The translations under genes and the position numbers were made by a program. Source: Microbacterium sp. C7(2022) (GTDB lineage Bacteria; Actinomycetota; Actinomycetes; Actinomycetales; Microbacteriaceae). From it: a stretch of 64,000 nucleotides of DNA. Below the pieces are notes generated by a model. The model was not told the origin of the DNA, ran no database searches, and was given only the letters and a program-made list of their open reading frames with translations. Where the stretch lies: contig NZ_JAPEHV010000001.1 of assembly GCF_028823665.1 (NCBI RefSeq), positions 248,001 to 312,000 on the forward strand, given 5' to 3'. How positions within the stretch are numbered: the first letter of the stretch is position 1; each line of letters opens with the position of its first letter. This document shows positions 25,992 through 34,896 of the stretch, piece after piece.

Positions 25992-26794
25992 CGTTCGTTC
26001 GCCCGTTCGACGGGTGCGCCGTGAAGCGCCTCGCGCACCGCGGTGACGCGGTCGAAGAACTCGGGGGCTTCGCGCAGCTGCTCGGTGCGGGCATCGCCGA
26101 GGGGCACATCGACGATCTGAGAGATGCGCCCGGGCCGTGCCGACATCACCACGACGCGCTCCGAGAGGAATACCGCTTCGGGAATGGAGTGCGTGACGAA
26201 CACCACGGCCGCGCCGGTCTCCGACGCGATGCGCGCAAGCTCGGTCTGCATGCGCTCGCGTGTCATCTCGTCGAGCGCGCCGAACGGCTCGTCCATCAGC
26301 AGGAGCTTGGCGTCTTCGGCAAGCGCGCGCGCAATGGCGACGCGCTGCTGCATTCCGCCCGAGAGCTGATCCGGGTAGTGCGACGTGAAATCCGACAGGC
26401 CGACCATCGCCGCGAGCTCGGCCACGCGCGCGGCGCGCTCTTTCTTCGCGATGCCGTGCAATTCGAGAGGAAGCGCGATGTTCGCCTCAACCGTGCGCCA
26501 GGGCAAGAGCCCCGCCTGCTGGAACGCGATGCCGTAGTCCTGGTCTTGTCGGGCGCGCGCGGCCGTCTTGCCGAACACTTCGATCTCGCCGCCGGTCGGC
26601 TGATCGAGATCGGCAATCAACCGCATGAGCGTGGACTTGCCGCATCCCGACGGCCCGATGAGCGAGACGAACTCGCCCGCGACCACCTCGAGGTCGACAC
26701 CTGCGAGCGCGTTCACCGTCCCGCCCTTGGTGGCGAACTGCTTTTCGACGCCGACGGCGCGCACGGCCAGCGCGGTCAGGGGGGAGTCGTTCAT
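25988..26794 (-). CDS. ABC transporter ATP-binding protein, SsuB/TauB-like
   Basis: 268 residues from the ATG at 26794, which overlaps the stop of the preceding permease (ATGA) and has GAGGAG about 10 nt upstream. Walker A is GPSGCGKST, the signature [15 protein letters not shown], and Walker B LLLMDEPFGALD. It powers uptake by the two flanking permeases. A longer open frame upstream lies inside the permease gene and is not part of the protein. Confidence 0.9.
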   Translation of the reverse strand: MNDSPLTALAVRAVGVEKQFATKGGTVNALAGVDLEVVAGEFVSLIGPSGCGKSTLMRLIADLDQPTGGEIEVFGKTAARARQDQDYGIAFQQAGLLPWRTVEANIALPLELHGIAKKERAARVAELAAMVGLSDFTSHYPDQLSGGMQQRVAIARALAEDAKLLLMDEPFGALDEMTRERMQTELARIASETGAAVVFVTHSIPEAVFLSERVVVMSARPGRISQIVDVPLGDARTEQLREAPEFFDRVTAVREALHGAPVERANER

Positions 26795-27693
26795 GCGGTC
26801 GCTTCTCCTCTGCGGTACGGGGTGAGGCTCGCGCCGAGCAACGCGACGGAGCCAGCGGCGATCAGCCCGAGAAGGACCGCGCCGAAGATGGGGGCCCACG
26901 GAATCGCGGGGTCAGACGATGCTTGACCGGCGAACTGAATCAGCATGCGCCCGAGGCCTCCGCGCATGCCGATCGAGACTTCTGCGACGACCACGCCCAC
27001 CACCGCGTTCGCTGCGGCCAACCGCAGCGCCGGCAAGAGGTAGGGGACGGATGCCGGGAGCCGCAGCGATCTAAGCGTCGCTCGATATCCCGCGTCGTAG
27101 CTGCGCATCAGATCGACGTGGATCGCTTCGGGCGAAGACAGTCCGCGCAGGGCCCCGATCGCGACGGGGAAGAACGCCAGATACGAGGCGATGACGGCAA
27201 CCGACAGCCATTGCGGCCACGGGAAGCCACCCCGATCGATCTGGGTGCCGATGCTGGCGACGACGGGGGCGAAGGCGATGAGTGGCACCGTCTGCGAGAC
27301 GACGATCCAGGGGAGCAGTCCCCACTCCGCGAGGCGGAAGCGCTGCATCACGAGGGCGAGCGCGAAACCCACGGCCACGCCGATGAGCCACCCCACCGCT
27401 GCGATCCCCAGGGTGAGGAGTGCGGCTTCGGAGACCGCGAGCCACAGCGGCGGGGTGTCGGTACCGCCGGTGGGCTCGAACAGCCGCCCCCACATCGTCC
27501 ATACGTGCGGCATGGCGCGGTCGTGAGTGCGGGGGAGGATGCGCAGACCCGACTGCGGATCGTCGGCCGAGCCGCCGATCACGACCCCGTCGTCGGGCCC
27601 CAGGAACTTGTATAGCTCCCACAGCACGATGACCGTGACGACGCCCAGCGCGCCCCACGCCCATGCCGAAGCCCTTCGTGAGCGGGCTGTCAT
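26791..27693 (-). CDS. ABC transporter permease, SsuC/TauC-like (first)
   Basis: 300 residues with six to seven membrane segments. The first is near residue 12 (WGALGVVTVIVLWELYKFLG). A roughly 50-residue extracytoplasmic loop follows. The EAA loop is RSYDAGYRATLRSLRLPASVPYL. The ATGA start overlaps the LLM oxidoreductase stop by 4 bp, which ties the transporter firmly to the catabolic genes. Confidence 0.88.
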   Translation of the reverse strand: MTARSRRASAWAWGALGVVTVIVLWELYKFLGPDDGVVIGGSADDPQSGLRILPRTHDRAMPHVWTMWGRLFEPTGGTDTPPLWLAVSEAALLTLGIAAVGWLIGVAVGFALALVMQRFRLAEWGLLPWIVVSQTVPLIAFAPVVASIGTQIDRGGFPWPQWLSVAVIASYLAFFPVAIGALRGLSSPEAIHVDLMRSYDAGYRATLRSLRLPASVPYLLPALRLAAANAVVGVVVAEVSIGMRGGLGRMLIQFAGQASSDPAIPWAPIFGAVLLGLIAAGSVALLGASLTPYRRGEATA

Positions 27694-28718
27694 GCCTTGG
27701 CCGTGACATGCTGCGAGAGTGCGGGGATGACCTTCTCGCCGTACACCCGCATGGTTTCCTCTTTGTTGTCGTGCTGGAGGTAACCGGCGAACTGCGTCAC
27801 GCCGAGCTCGCGCAGCTGCTCGAGTTTGGCGATGTGCTCTTCCGCCGTCCCGAGGATGCAGAAGCGGTCGACGATCTCGTCGGGAACGAAGTCGACGTGG
27901 TCGTTCTCGGCCCGACCGTGACTGTTGTAGTCGTACCCGGTGCGCCCAGAGATGTAGTCGGTCAGAGCTTGCGGCACGTCACCGTGGGTGCCGTACTTGG
28001 CGACGATGTCGGCGACGTGGTTGCCCACCATTCCGCCGAACCACCGGCACTGCTCGCGCATGTGCTCGATGTCATCGCCGATGTACATGGGCGCTGCGAC
28101 GCAAAACGCGATCTCGTCCGGGTCACGGCCGGCCGCCGCTGCGGCATCCCGAACCGTCTTGATCATCCACGCGGCGATGTCGACGTCGGCGAGCTGGAGG
28201 ATGAAGCCGTCACCGACTTCGCCGGTGAGCTTCAGCGCCATCGGACCGTACGCGGCGACCCACACGTCGAGCTCGGAGCCGCGACTCCACGGGAACTGCA
28301 GCGTCGCTCCCTTGTATTCGACAGGGCGAGAGTTGCCGAGCTCGCGGATAACGTGGATCGACTCCCGCAGCTCGGCCATCGTCACCGGCTTGCCGTTGGT
28401 GACGCGCACGGCCGAGTCGCCGCGGCCGATGCCGCAGATCGTGCGATTGCCGTACATCTCGTTGAGCGTCGCGAACACCGACGCAGTGACCGTCCAATCG
28501 CGGGTCGCGGGATTCGTCACGAAGGGCCCGACGACGATGCGCTTGGTTGCGTTCAGGATGGCCGAGTGAATGACGTACGGCTCTTGCCACAGCAGGTGCG
28601 AGTCGAACGTCCACACGTGACTGAAGCCGTGTGCTTCTGCCAGCTGGGCCAGCTGCACGGTGCGCGCGGCGGGCGGATTGGTCTGCAGGACGACACCGAA
28701 GTCCATGGGCTTGTTCAT
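27690..28718 (-). CDS. LLM-class F420-dependent oxidoreductase (TIGR03842-like)
   Basis: 342 residues, a luciferase-like TIM barrel beginning MDFGVVLQTNPPAARTVQLAQ. TICGIGRGDSAVRVTNGKP and WVAAYGPMALKLTGEVGDG are typical of the F420/flavin branch. I recognise it as the TIGR03842 type that is often found beside hydantoinases and pyrimidine-degradation genes. The ATG at 28718 is 11 bp after the hydantoinase stop. Its reaction is not established. It could supply the redox step linking a pyrimidine to the dihydropyrimidine substrate, since no PydA/PreTA dehydrogenase is present here. Confidence 0.8.
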   Translation of the reverse strand: MNKPMDFGVVLQTNPPAARTVQLAQLAEAHGFSHVWTFDSHLLWQEPYVIHSAILNATKRIVVGPFVTNPATRDWTVTASVFATLNEMYGNRTICGIGRGDSAVRVTNGKPVTMAELRESIHVIRELGNSRPVEYKGATLQFPWSRGSELDVWVAAYGPMALKLTGEVGDGFILQLADVDIAAWMIKTVRDAAAAAGRDPDEIAFCVAAPMYIGDDIEHMREQCRWFGGMVGNHVADIVAKYGTHGDVPQALTDYISGRTGYDYNSHGRAENDHVDFVPDEIVDRFCILGTAEEHIAKLEQLRELGVTQFAGYLQHDNKEETMRVYGEKVIPALSQHVTAKA

Positions 28719-28728
28719 ACCGGCCGCC

Positions 28729-30192
28729 TCACACCAGGTACTGCGACAGGCCGCGCTTGATGAAGCGCCCATCGCCCTTGGCGCCAAGGTACTGGCCGTC
28801 GTCCACGATGACCTTGCCGCGCGAGATGACCGTGTCGACGTGCCCGTCGATCTCGAAGCCCTCCCACGCGGAGTGGTCCATGTTCATGTGGTGCGTCTTG
28901 CCCGTGGGGTTGCCCTGGTCATCGACCGGCATGCCGATCGAGGTGTGCCCGTTCGGGTCGTACACCACGATGTCGCCGTCCGCTCCGGGAGCGATCACGC
29001 CCTTCTTGCCGTACATGCCGAACATGCGCGCCGGTGTGGTCGACGTCAGCTCGACCCAGCGCTCGAGCGTGATCTTGCCGGTCACGACCCCCTGGTACAT
29101 GAGGTCCATGCGGTGTTCGATCGACCCGATGCCGTTCGGGATCGCGCGGAAGTCGGTGAGTCCGAGCTCTTTCTGATCCTTCATGCAGAACGGGCAGTGG
29201 TCGGTCGAGACCATCTGGATGTCGTTGGTGCGCAGCGCCTGCCACATGTGGTCTTGGTGCCCCTCTTCGCGCGAGCGGAGGGGCGTCGAACACACCCACT
29301 TCGCCCCTTCGAACTCGCCCCACTCGTCGCTGCGTGCGCCGAGCTGCTCTTCGAGCGACAGGTACAGGTACTGCGGGCAGGTCTCGCCGAACACGTTTTG
29401 CCCGTTATCGCGCGCCCACGCGAGCTGCTGCACCGCCTGCTTCGCGCTCACGTGCACGACATACAGCGGCGCGCCGGTGAGGTTCGCCAGCATGATCGCG
29501 CGGTGGGTGGCTTCTTCTTCCATCTGCCACGCGCGCGCGATGCCGTGGTAGTACGGCGCGGTCTTGCCCTGCTCGGCCAACTGCGCCGCGAGCACGTCGA
29601 TCGCGGGGCCGTTCTCGGCGTGCATCATCGTCATGAGGCCGGTGTCGCGCGAGACCTGCATGGCCTTCAGCACCTGCGCGTCGTCGGAGTAGAAAACGCC
29701 CGGGTAGGCCATGAACAGCTTGAAGCTCGAGATTCCTTCGTCGACGAGCCCGCGCATCGCCGCGAGCGAGTCATCGTCGACGCCGCCGACGATCTGGTGG
29801 AAGCCGTAGTCGACGGCGCAGTTGCCGGCGGCCAGCTCGTGCCAGCGCGCGAGCCCGTCCTGTACGCGCTCGCCGTAGCGTTGCACGGCGAAGTCGACGA
29901 TGGTCGTCGTGCCGCCCCAGGCCGCCGCGCGGGTGCCGGTTTCGAACGTGTCCGACGCGTTGGTGCCGCCGAACGGCAACTGCATGTGGGTGTGGGCATC
30001 GATGCCGCCCGGAATCACGTACTTCCCCGTGGCGTCGACGACAGTGTCGACGGATGCCGCGACATCCGTGCCGAAGAGGTGTGAGTCCGGCTGCAGAACC
30101 GCCGAGATGGTCTCGCCGTCGATGAGGACGTCCGCGGGCCCGCGTCCGGTGGCCGAGACGACGGTGCCGCCCTTGATCAGTGTGGTGCTCAT
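28729..30192 (-). CDS. hydA: Dihydropyrimidinase / D-hydantoinase
   Basis: 487 residues, full length. All binuclear zinc ligands are visible: His67 and His69 (DAHTHM), the carboxylated Lys158 (SFKLFMAYPG), His191 (HAENG), His247 (VHVS) and Asp331 (STDHCPF). The enzyme opens 5,6-dihydrouracil, dihydrothymine or 5-substituted hydantoins to N-carbamoyl amino acids. It follows the amidase gene by 22 bp. The substrate range cannot be set from sequence, but the Met70-Gln71-Leu72 loop is typical of bacterial hydantoinases. Confidence 0.92.
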   Translation of the reverse strand: MSTTLIKGGTVVSATGRGPADVLIDGETISAVLQPDSHLFGTDVAASVDTVVDATGKYVIPGGIDAHTHMQLPFGGTNASDTFETGTRAAAWGGTTTIVDFAVQRYGERVQDGLARWHELAAGNCAVDYGFHQIVGGVDDDSLAAMRGLVDEGISSFKLFMAYPGVFYSDDAQVLKAMQVSRDTGLMTMMHAENGPAIDVLAAQLAEQGKTAPYYHGIARAWQMEEEATHRAIMLANLTGAPLYVVHVSAKQAVQQLAWARDNGQNVFGETCPQYLYLSLEEQLGARSDEWGEFEGAKWVCSTPLRSREEGHQDHMWQALRTNDIQMVSTDHCPFCMKDQKELGLTDFRAIPNGIGSIEHRMDLMYQGVVTGKITLERWVELTSTTPARMFGMYGKKGVIAPGADGDIVVYDPNGHTSIGMPVDDQGNPTGKTHHMNMDHSAWEGFEIDGHVDTVISRGKVIVDDGQYLGAKGDGRFIKRGLSQYLV

Positions 30193-30214
30193 GTTCAGTT
30201 CCCTACGGTTCGGC

Positions 30215-31063
30215 TCACGGCTGCGCGATCTTGGTGTACGAGTCGGGTCGGCGGTCGCGGTAGAACTGCCAGTCGTCGCGCATCTGCTGCACCATGTCCA
30301 TGTCGAGGTCGCGGATCAGGACCTCTTCGTCTGTGCTCGAGCCGCGGTCGCCCACGAAGTTTCCGCGCGGGTCGATCACCTGGCTGGTGCCGTAGAAGTC
30401 GACGGCCAGTTCGCCGTACTCGTTGTCCTCGCGGCCCACGCGGTTCGGCTGGAGCACGAAGTAGCCGTTCGCGACGGCGGCGCACGGGCCTTCGACCTCC
30501 CACAGGCGGTTCGACAGCCCGGGCTTCGTGGCGTTCGGGTTGAACACCATGTGTGCGCCATTGAGGCCGAGCTCGCGCCACCCTTCGGGGAAGTGGCGGT
30601 CGTAGCAGATGTACATGCCGATCTTTCCGACGGCGGTGTCGAACACGGGGTACCCGAGGTTGCCGGGACGGAAGTAGAACTTCTCCCAGAAGCGATCCAG
30701 ATGCGGCAGGTGGTGCTTGCGATACTTCCCCAGCACGGTGCCATCGGCATCCACAATCACTGAGGTGTTGTAGTACACGCCGGTGATGTCTTCTTCGTAG
30801 ATCGGGAGGATCATCACCATGTTGAGCTCCTTCGCGAGCGCGGCGAAGCGCGTCACGATGGGGCCGTCGGCGGGTTCCGCATAGCGGTAGTACTTCTTGT
30901 CTTCGGTGATGCCGAAGTAGGGGCCGTAGAAGAGCTCCTGAAAACAGATGACCTGCGCGCCTTGCTCTGCCGCGTCTCGCGCGAACTGCTCGTGTTTGTC
31001 GAGCATCGAGGCCTTGTCGCCCGTCCACGTCGTCTGGGTGATCGCCGCACGTACCGTCGTCAT
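30215..31063 (-). CDS. Nitrilase-superfamily N-carbamoyl amidase (beta-ureidopropionase-like)
   Basis: 282 residues. The Glu-Lys-Cys triad is Glu43 (CFQELFYG), Lys116 (KYRKHHLPH) and Cys153 (YICYDRHFPE). The YGPYF segment and overall sequence match beta-ureidopropionase/N-carbamoylputrescine amidase relatives, which release CO2 and ammonia from N-carbamoyl compounds. It would act right after the hydantoinase. The ATG at 31063 has GGAGACACG upstream. A longer in-frame start is excluded because it would leave a leader with palindromes and promoter inside the coding sequence. It is the first gene of the seven-gene operon. Confidence 0.9.
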   Translation of the reverse strand: MTTVRAAITQTTWTGDKASMLDKHEQFARDAAEQGAQVICFQELFYGPYFGITEDKKYYRYAEPADGPIVTRFAALAKELNMVMILPIYEEDITGVYYNTSVIVDADGTVLGKYRKHHLPHLDRFWEKFYFRPGNLGYPVFDTAVGKIGMYICYDRHFPEGWRELGLNGAHMVFNPNATKPGLSNRLWEVEGPCAAVANGYFVLQPNRVGREDNEYGELAVDFYGTSQVIDPRGNFVGDRGSSTDEEVLIRDLDMDMVQQMRDDWQFYRDRRPDSYTKIAQP

Positions 31064-31078
31064 CGTGTCTCCGTCCTG

Positions 31079-31090
31079 GCTCAGCTGAGC
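31079..31090. promoter_or_regulatory. 12-bp perfect palindrome in the pyrimidine-operon leader
   Basis: GCTCAGCTGAGC is a perfect palindrome 16 bp upstream of the amidase start and downstream of the proposed promoter. A GGGAGG/CCTCCC stem lies just before it. It could be an operator or a leader RNA stem. Confidence 0.4.
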
Positions 31091-31189
31091 GCTGTAATGC
31101 CGCCGCCGATGGGGAGGATCGGGTGAGCCTCCCTGCTCCCTGATCATTCAGGCCCGACATTTCCCACCGGTTTCGGCCTGTGTCGTGAC

Positions 31190-31217
31190 AGTAAAGCCTC
31201 GCGGCGATGCGCGGCAA
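31190..31217 (-). promoter_or_regulatory. Probable sigma-A promoter of the pyrimidine/hydantoin operon
   Basis: On the minus strand TTGCCG (31217-31212), a 16-bp spacer, then TTTACT (31195-31190). Transcription would begin near 31183, giving a leader of about 120 nt before the amidase ATG. It lies back to back with the histidine-kinase promoter. Confidence 0.5.
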
Positions 31218-31280
31218 GGGGTGAGTGAATACATCTCTGGGTGGATGCCGCGCCCCGGCCCCCTGGAATAGCGTGAGAGC

Positions 31281-32498
31281 GTGTTCCGCCCGTTGAAGAC
31301 CTCTCAGGTCGTCGTCGACGTGTCGGTGGCGGTGTTCTTCGCCCTCGTCGCATTGCCGATCGAGATCGGTGTGGCGCAGGGCGTGTGGGCTTTTTCGCTC
31401 GTGCTGGCGAGTGCGGTCGCGATCACGCTGCTGTTCGCCGCGGGGCTCGCATTGCGGCGTGTGTCGCCCGGCTTGGCGCTGGGTTTCGTGTGGGCTGGCG
31501 CTCTGGTGCAAGTGGCGCTGCTGCGCCCGCCGAGCTTCGTTGACGTCGCGATCTTCGGTGTGCTCTACGCCACGGCGGCGTACGGAGGTCGCGTCGTGTT
31601 CTGGCTGGGGTTTGCCAGCACGTTCGTCGGCGCGGCGGTGATCAGCGGCTACCTGGTGGTCGGCCCAGGATTCAATCCGAGCGGGTTGAGCTGGAGCAGC
31701 ATCCCGGTTCTGTTCGCGGTGCTCGTTGCGGCGGCTTTCGCGTTGGGTTTGGCCTGGACCATCGGCGCCCTGGTGCGCACCGCGAGGCGTGCACGCGCGA
31801 CGCGCGAGGCGCAACAACGTGCCGAAGCGGATGCCATGGCCGAGCAGGAGCGCGTGCGCATTGCGCGCGACATGCACGACGTCGTCGCGCATTCGTTGGC
31901 CGTGATCGTCGCCCAGGCCGATGGTGCCCGGTATGCCGTGCGGGCGGCAGAGTCGCCAGGGCCGTCCGGCGCCGCCCGGTCCGCCGCCGTGGAGGCACTC
32001 GGCACAATTTCCTCGACGGCGCGCGCAGCGCTTGCGGACGTGCGCGTGCTGCTCGGGCAGCTACGCCATCAGCAGGACGCGGGGCCGCAGCCGGTGCTCG
32101 CCGACGTGGAGGCGCTGTACGCGCAGGTTCGCGCTGCGGGTGTTGATTTGCGGGTGGATGTCGACCCTGCTCCCGAGCAGGAACCGCCTGCCGCTGTGCA
32201 GCTCGCGGTTTACCGTGTCTTGCAGGAGGCCCTCACCAATGCGCTGCGGCACGGTGGTGGCGCGGTGTCGGTGGGTCTGGCGTGGCATCGTGATCACGTC
32301 GCGCTGGTCGTGGTGAACCCGCTGCGAACCGCCGAGGGCGTGCTGCGCGCCGATTCGGCGCACGGCGCAAACCAGGTCGGGCACGGGATCATCGGGATGC
32401 GCGAGCGCGCGCAGCTTGCGGGCGGTCGCCTCGACGCGGGCCCTGAGGGAGAGGTCTTCGCCGTGCGCGCGAGAATTCCAATCGGTGGTGCCGCGTGA
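31281..32498 (+). CDS. Two-component sensor histidine kinase (NarL/DesK type)
   Basis: 405 residues. Five to six hydrophobic segments fill residues 9-165 with no large sensor domain. The HisKA_3 helix carries phosphoacceptor His199 in RDMHDVVAH. The ATPase domain has LQEALTNALRHGG (N box) and GHGIIGMRERAQLAGG (G box). The start is GTG. TAGCGT ends 6 nt before it, so the transcript is likely leaderless. It overlaps the response regulator by 4 bp. The ligand is unknown. Confidence 0.9.
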   Translation: MFRPLKTSQVVVDVSVAVFFALVALPIEIGVAQGVWAFSLVLASAVAITLLFAAGLALRRVSPGLALGFVWAGALVQVALLRPPSFVDVAIFGVLYATAAYGGRVVFWLGFASTFVGAAVISGYLVVGPGFNPSGLSWSSIPVLFAVLVAAAFALGLAWTIGALVRTARRARATREAQQRAEADAMAEQERVRIARDMHDVVAHSLAVIVAQADGARYAVRAAESPGPSGAARSAAVEALGTISSTARAALADVRVLLGQLRHQQDAGPQPVLADVEALYAQVRAAGVDLRVDVDPAPEQEPPAAVQLAVYRVLQEALTNALRHGGGAVSVGLAWHRDHVALVVVNPLRTAEGVLRADSAHGANQVGHGIIGMRERAQLAGGRLDAGPEGEVFAVRARIPIGGAA

Positions 32499-33139
32499 AT
32501 GCGATCCGGGTGGTGTTGGTCGACGACCAGGCGCTCTTTCGCGCGGGCATCCGCATGCTCATCGATTCGCAGCCCGACCTCGAAGTGGTGGGTGAAGCGT
32601 CGGACGGCCGCGAGGGCGTGATGGTGGTGCGTGAGGTGCGACCCGACGTTGTGCTGATGGATATTCGGATGCCGGTGCTGGACGGGCTGGCGGCGACGGC
32701 GGAGCTGCTGGGCGATGTCGACCCGCCGCGCATCGTGATGCTCACCACGTTCGATCTCGATGAGGCGGCTGCGCGGGCCATTCAACAGGGAGCAAGCGGG
32801 TTCCTGTTGAAGGATGCCGAGCCCGAGTTCTTGCTAGCGGCGATCCGCACCGTCCATGCGGGATCGGCCGTGATCGCGGCGTCGGCGACTCGTGATCTGT
32901 TCGCGCACTTCTCCGGGCCGACTGCGCGCCCGGTGCCGGCGAGTTGGGCGGCGCTCACCGATCGTGAGCGAGAGATCTTCGGCCTGGCCGCGCGCGGACT
33001 GTCGAACGCCGAGATCGCGGCCCGGGAGTTCTTGTCGGAGGCGACCGTCAAGACGCACATCAGTCGCATCCTGACGAAACTCTCGCTGCGCGACAGGGTG
33101 CAACTGGTGGTGTTCGCGTTCGATCACGGCCTCGCCTGA
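32495..33139 (+). CDS. Response regulator, NarL/FixJ family
   Basis: 214 residues. The receiver has the acidic pair VDD (residues 9-11), phospho-Asp56 in LMDIRMP, and the conserved Lys in FLLKDAEPE. The LuxR-type helix-turn-helix (LTDREREIFGLAARGLSNAEIA) occupies the C-terminal 60 residues. The GTG start overlaps the kinase stop, so the pair is translationally coupled. Targets are not evident. The adjacent ABC ATPase/FtsX exporter, separated by an HNH gene, is one candidate. Confidence 0.93.
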   Translation: MNAIRVVLVDDQALFRAGIRMLIDSQPDLEVVGEASDGREGVMVVREVRPDVVLMDIRMPVLDGLAATAELLGDVDPPRIVMLTTFDLDEAAARAIQQGASGFLLKDAEPEFLLAAIRTVHAGSAVIAASATRDLFAHFSGPTARPVPASWAALTDREREIFGLAARGLSNAEIAAREFLSEATVKTHISRILTKLSLRDRVQLVVFAFDHGLA

Positions 33140-33195
33140 CGCGCGACGTCGGGATGCGGCGGCACCCGGTCGGCTGGGCCTCAGGAGGGCAGCGA

Positions 33196-34665
33196 TTAGA
33201 ACGGCGCGGGATCGTTCGCGTGAGCGAATCGGTGCGCGTGCACGCGCCGCGGCGGCACGGGATCGGACTCGGCGTCGGTGGCGAAGCGCACGCTGCTCGT
33301 CGGGTGGTCGGGATAGACCCGCCCGGTGGGACTCGTCCAATGGAGGATGCCGTCACGTGATTGCGTGACCTTCCATGGCGTGTGGTGTTTGAGTGTGTGG
33401 TGCCGCCGACACAAATGGGCGAGGTTGCCCACACTCGTCGTGCCGCCGTGGGCCCAATCGATGGTGTGATCGGCGTCGCTTCGACTGGCGGGTTGTCGGC
33501 AACCGGGGAACCTACAGTGCTGGTCGCGAACGGTGAGGAATCTTCGCATCTTCTTTGATGGCCGATACCTGTCTACGGCCACAACCCGGCCGGATACGGG
33601 GTGGGTGAGGATGCGGTCCCAGCCGGGCGCGTGTGCCGCGAGTTCGCGGGCCGTGTCGGGGTGGATCGGCCCGTGCCCGGCGAGTGTCGTCGCGTCGAAC
33701 GGATCATCAACGGGTGAATCGAGCAGCGTGAGCGCGGGAATCGTGACCTGGACGGTGGCTCGGATCGCACCGAGTCCGGTCTCGCGGTCACCGATGTGCG
33801 CCATCGGGTCGGCCGTGAGGAGCAGATCCGCGAGGAGATCGAAGCGGATCTCGTCGAGCGTGCGGCGCGCGTCCGCAAGATCCTTCGCGCGGTCGCGCGC
33901 CGCGTCGCGCACGGCCGCGAGTCGTTCGGCGTCATCCTCGGTGTCGGCTTCGCGGGCGGCTCGTTCAGCTGCCTTCACCTCGGCGCGCGCATCGCGTAGG
34001 GCTGAGGCATCCGCATCACGGACAGCGATTCCCATGGTGGTCAGGCGGGCGACGAGCCCGTGGATCAGCACCGCCGGGCCGGTCGCGTGCAGCTCGGCCA
34101 TGCCGTCGTCGAGATCGAACGCCCGTGCGGATCGGGTCTTGGCGGCCGCGGCGTGGCGTTCGCGAATCGACTCGTCCAGAAACCACTGCGCACGGATCTT
34201 CGCGACCTCGCGCAGGCGCGACACGGATTCGGCCTCTGCGTAGTCGAGCACGCTGTTCTCGAACTCAGCGATCATCTCGGGCCCTGTGATCCGATCGCCG
34301 GCTTCGAGGATCGCTCGGGCGTGCGCGAGCGAGATGCGCCCGGAATGCAGCGACGCCACCGTCTGGCGAAACGAGCTCACCAGGCGTTCCGCGTCACCCA
34401 GACGCCCTTGCACCGTGCGGTCGGAGACCCGCAGCGCGGACGAGAGTTCCGCCGCGACGCTGCGATGCGCCAGCTCGGTGTCGGACTGTGTGGGCGTAGC
34501 ATCCGCCCACTCTTGTGCAATCTGACTCGCCTCGGCAAGCGCATGCAGTTCTTCTGCTTGCAGGGCAGCGATGCGTCGGTGAATCTCGGCGACCTTCGCC
34601 ACCACCGGATCGAGCTTGGCCGCGGCCGCATCCGCCGCGGTGACATCGGCGGGAGTGGGGGTCAT
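33196..34665 (-). CDS. DUF222 / 13E12-repeat HNH endonuclease
   Basis: 489 residues. The DUF222 helical region is rich in Ala/Arg/Asp. A C-terminal HNH motif reads DHTIDWAHGGTTSVGNLAHLC then RRHHTLKH, with a zinc-binding CRFPGC just before. Such genes occur in many copies in Actinobacteria, and their biological role is poorly known. The start at 34665 is chosen because TAGGCT lies 7 nt upstream (a leaderless arrangement) and the longer frame has no ribosome site. It is a single gene, convergent with the response regulator. Confidence 0.87.
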   Translation of the reverse strand: MTPTPADVTAADAAAAKLDPVVAKVAEIHRRIAALQAEELHALAEASQIAQEWADATPTQSDTELAHRSVAAELSSALRVSDRTVQGRLGDAERLVSSFRQTVASLHSGRISLAHARAILEAGDRITGPEMIAEFENSVLDYAEAESVSRLREVAKIRAQWFLDESIRERHAAAAKTRSARAFDLDDGMAELHATGPAVLIHGLVARLTTMGIAVRDADASALRDARAEVKAAERAAREADTEDDAERLAAVRDAARDRAKDLADARRTLDEIRFDLLADLLLTADPMAHIGDRETGLGAIRATVQVTIPALTLLDSPVDDPFDATTLAGHGPIHPDTARELAAHAPGWDRILTHPVSGRVVAVDRYRPSKKMRRFLTVRDQHCRFPGCRQPASRSDADHTIDWAHGGTTSVGNLAHLCRRHHTLKHHTPWKVTQSRDGILHWTSPTGRVYPDHPTSSVRFATDAESDPVPPRRVHAHRFAHANDPAPF

Positions 34666-34896
34666 GGGTATAAGCCTACCATGAGTTTCGAAAATTTGTT
34701 CGATAAGTTTGTCGAGAATCCGTGATGCGGATGGTCGATCGTGACTGCGCCGCACCGGCATCCGATCTGCACTTATCCTCTCGCGGACCTCGGACATTCA
34801 CCCGGCCAGGAGACGTCGCGAATCATCCTTGCGATGGATGCCGATGCGCCTCTCGGCCGACGCGGGACTTCGCGTGCGATTCGTAGCGTCGGAGGC

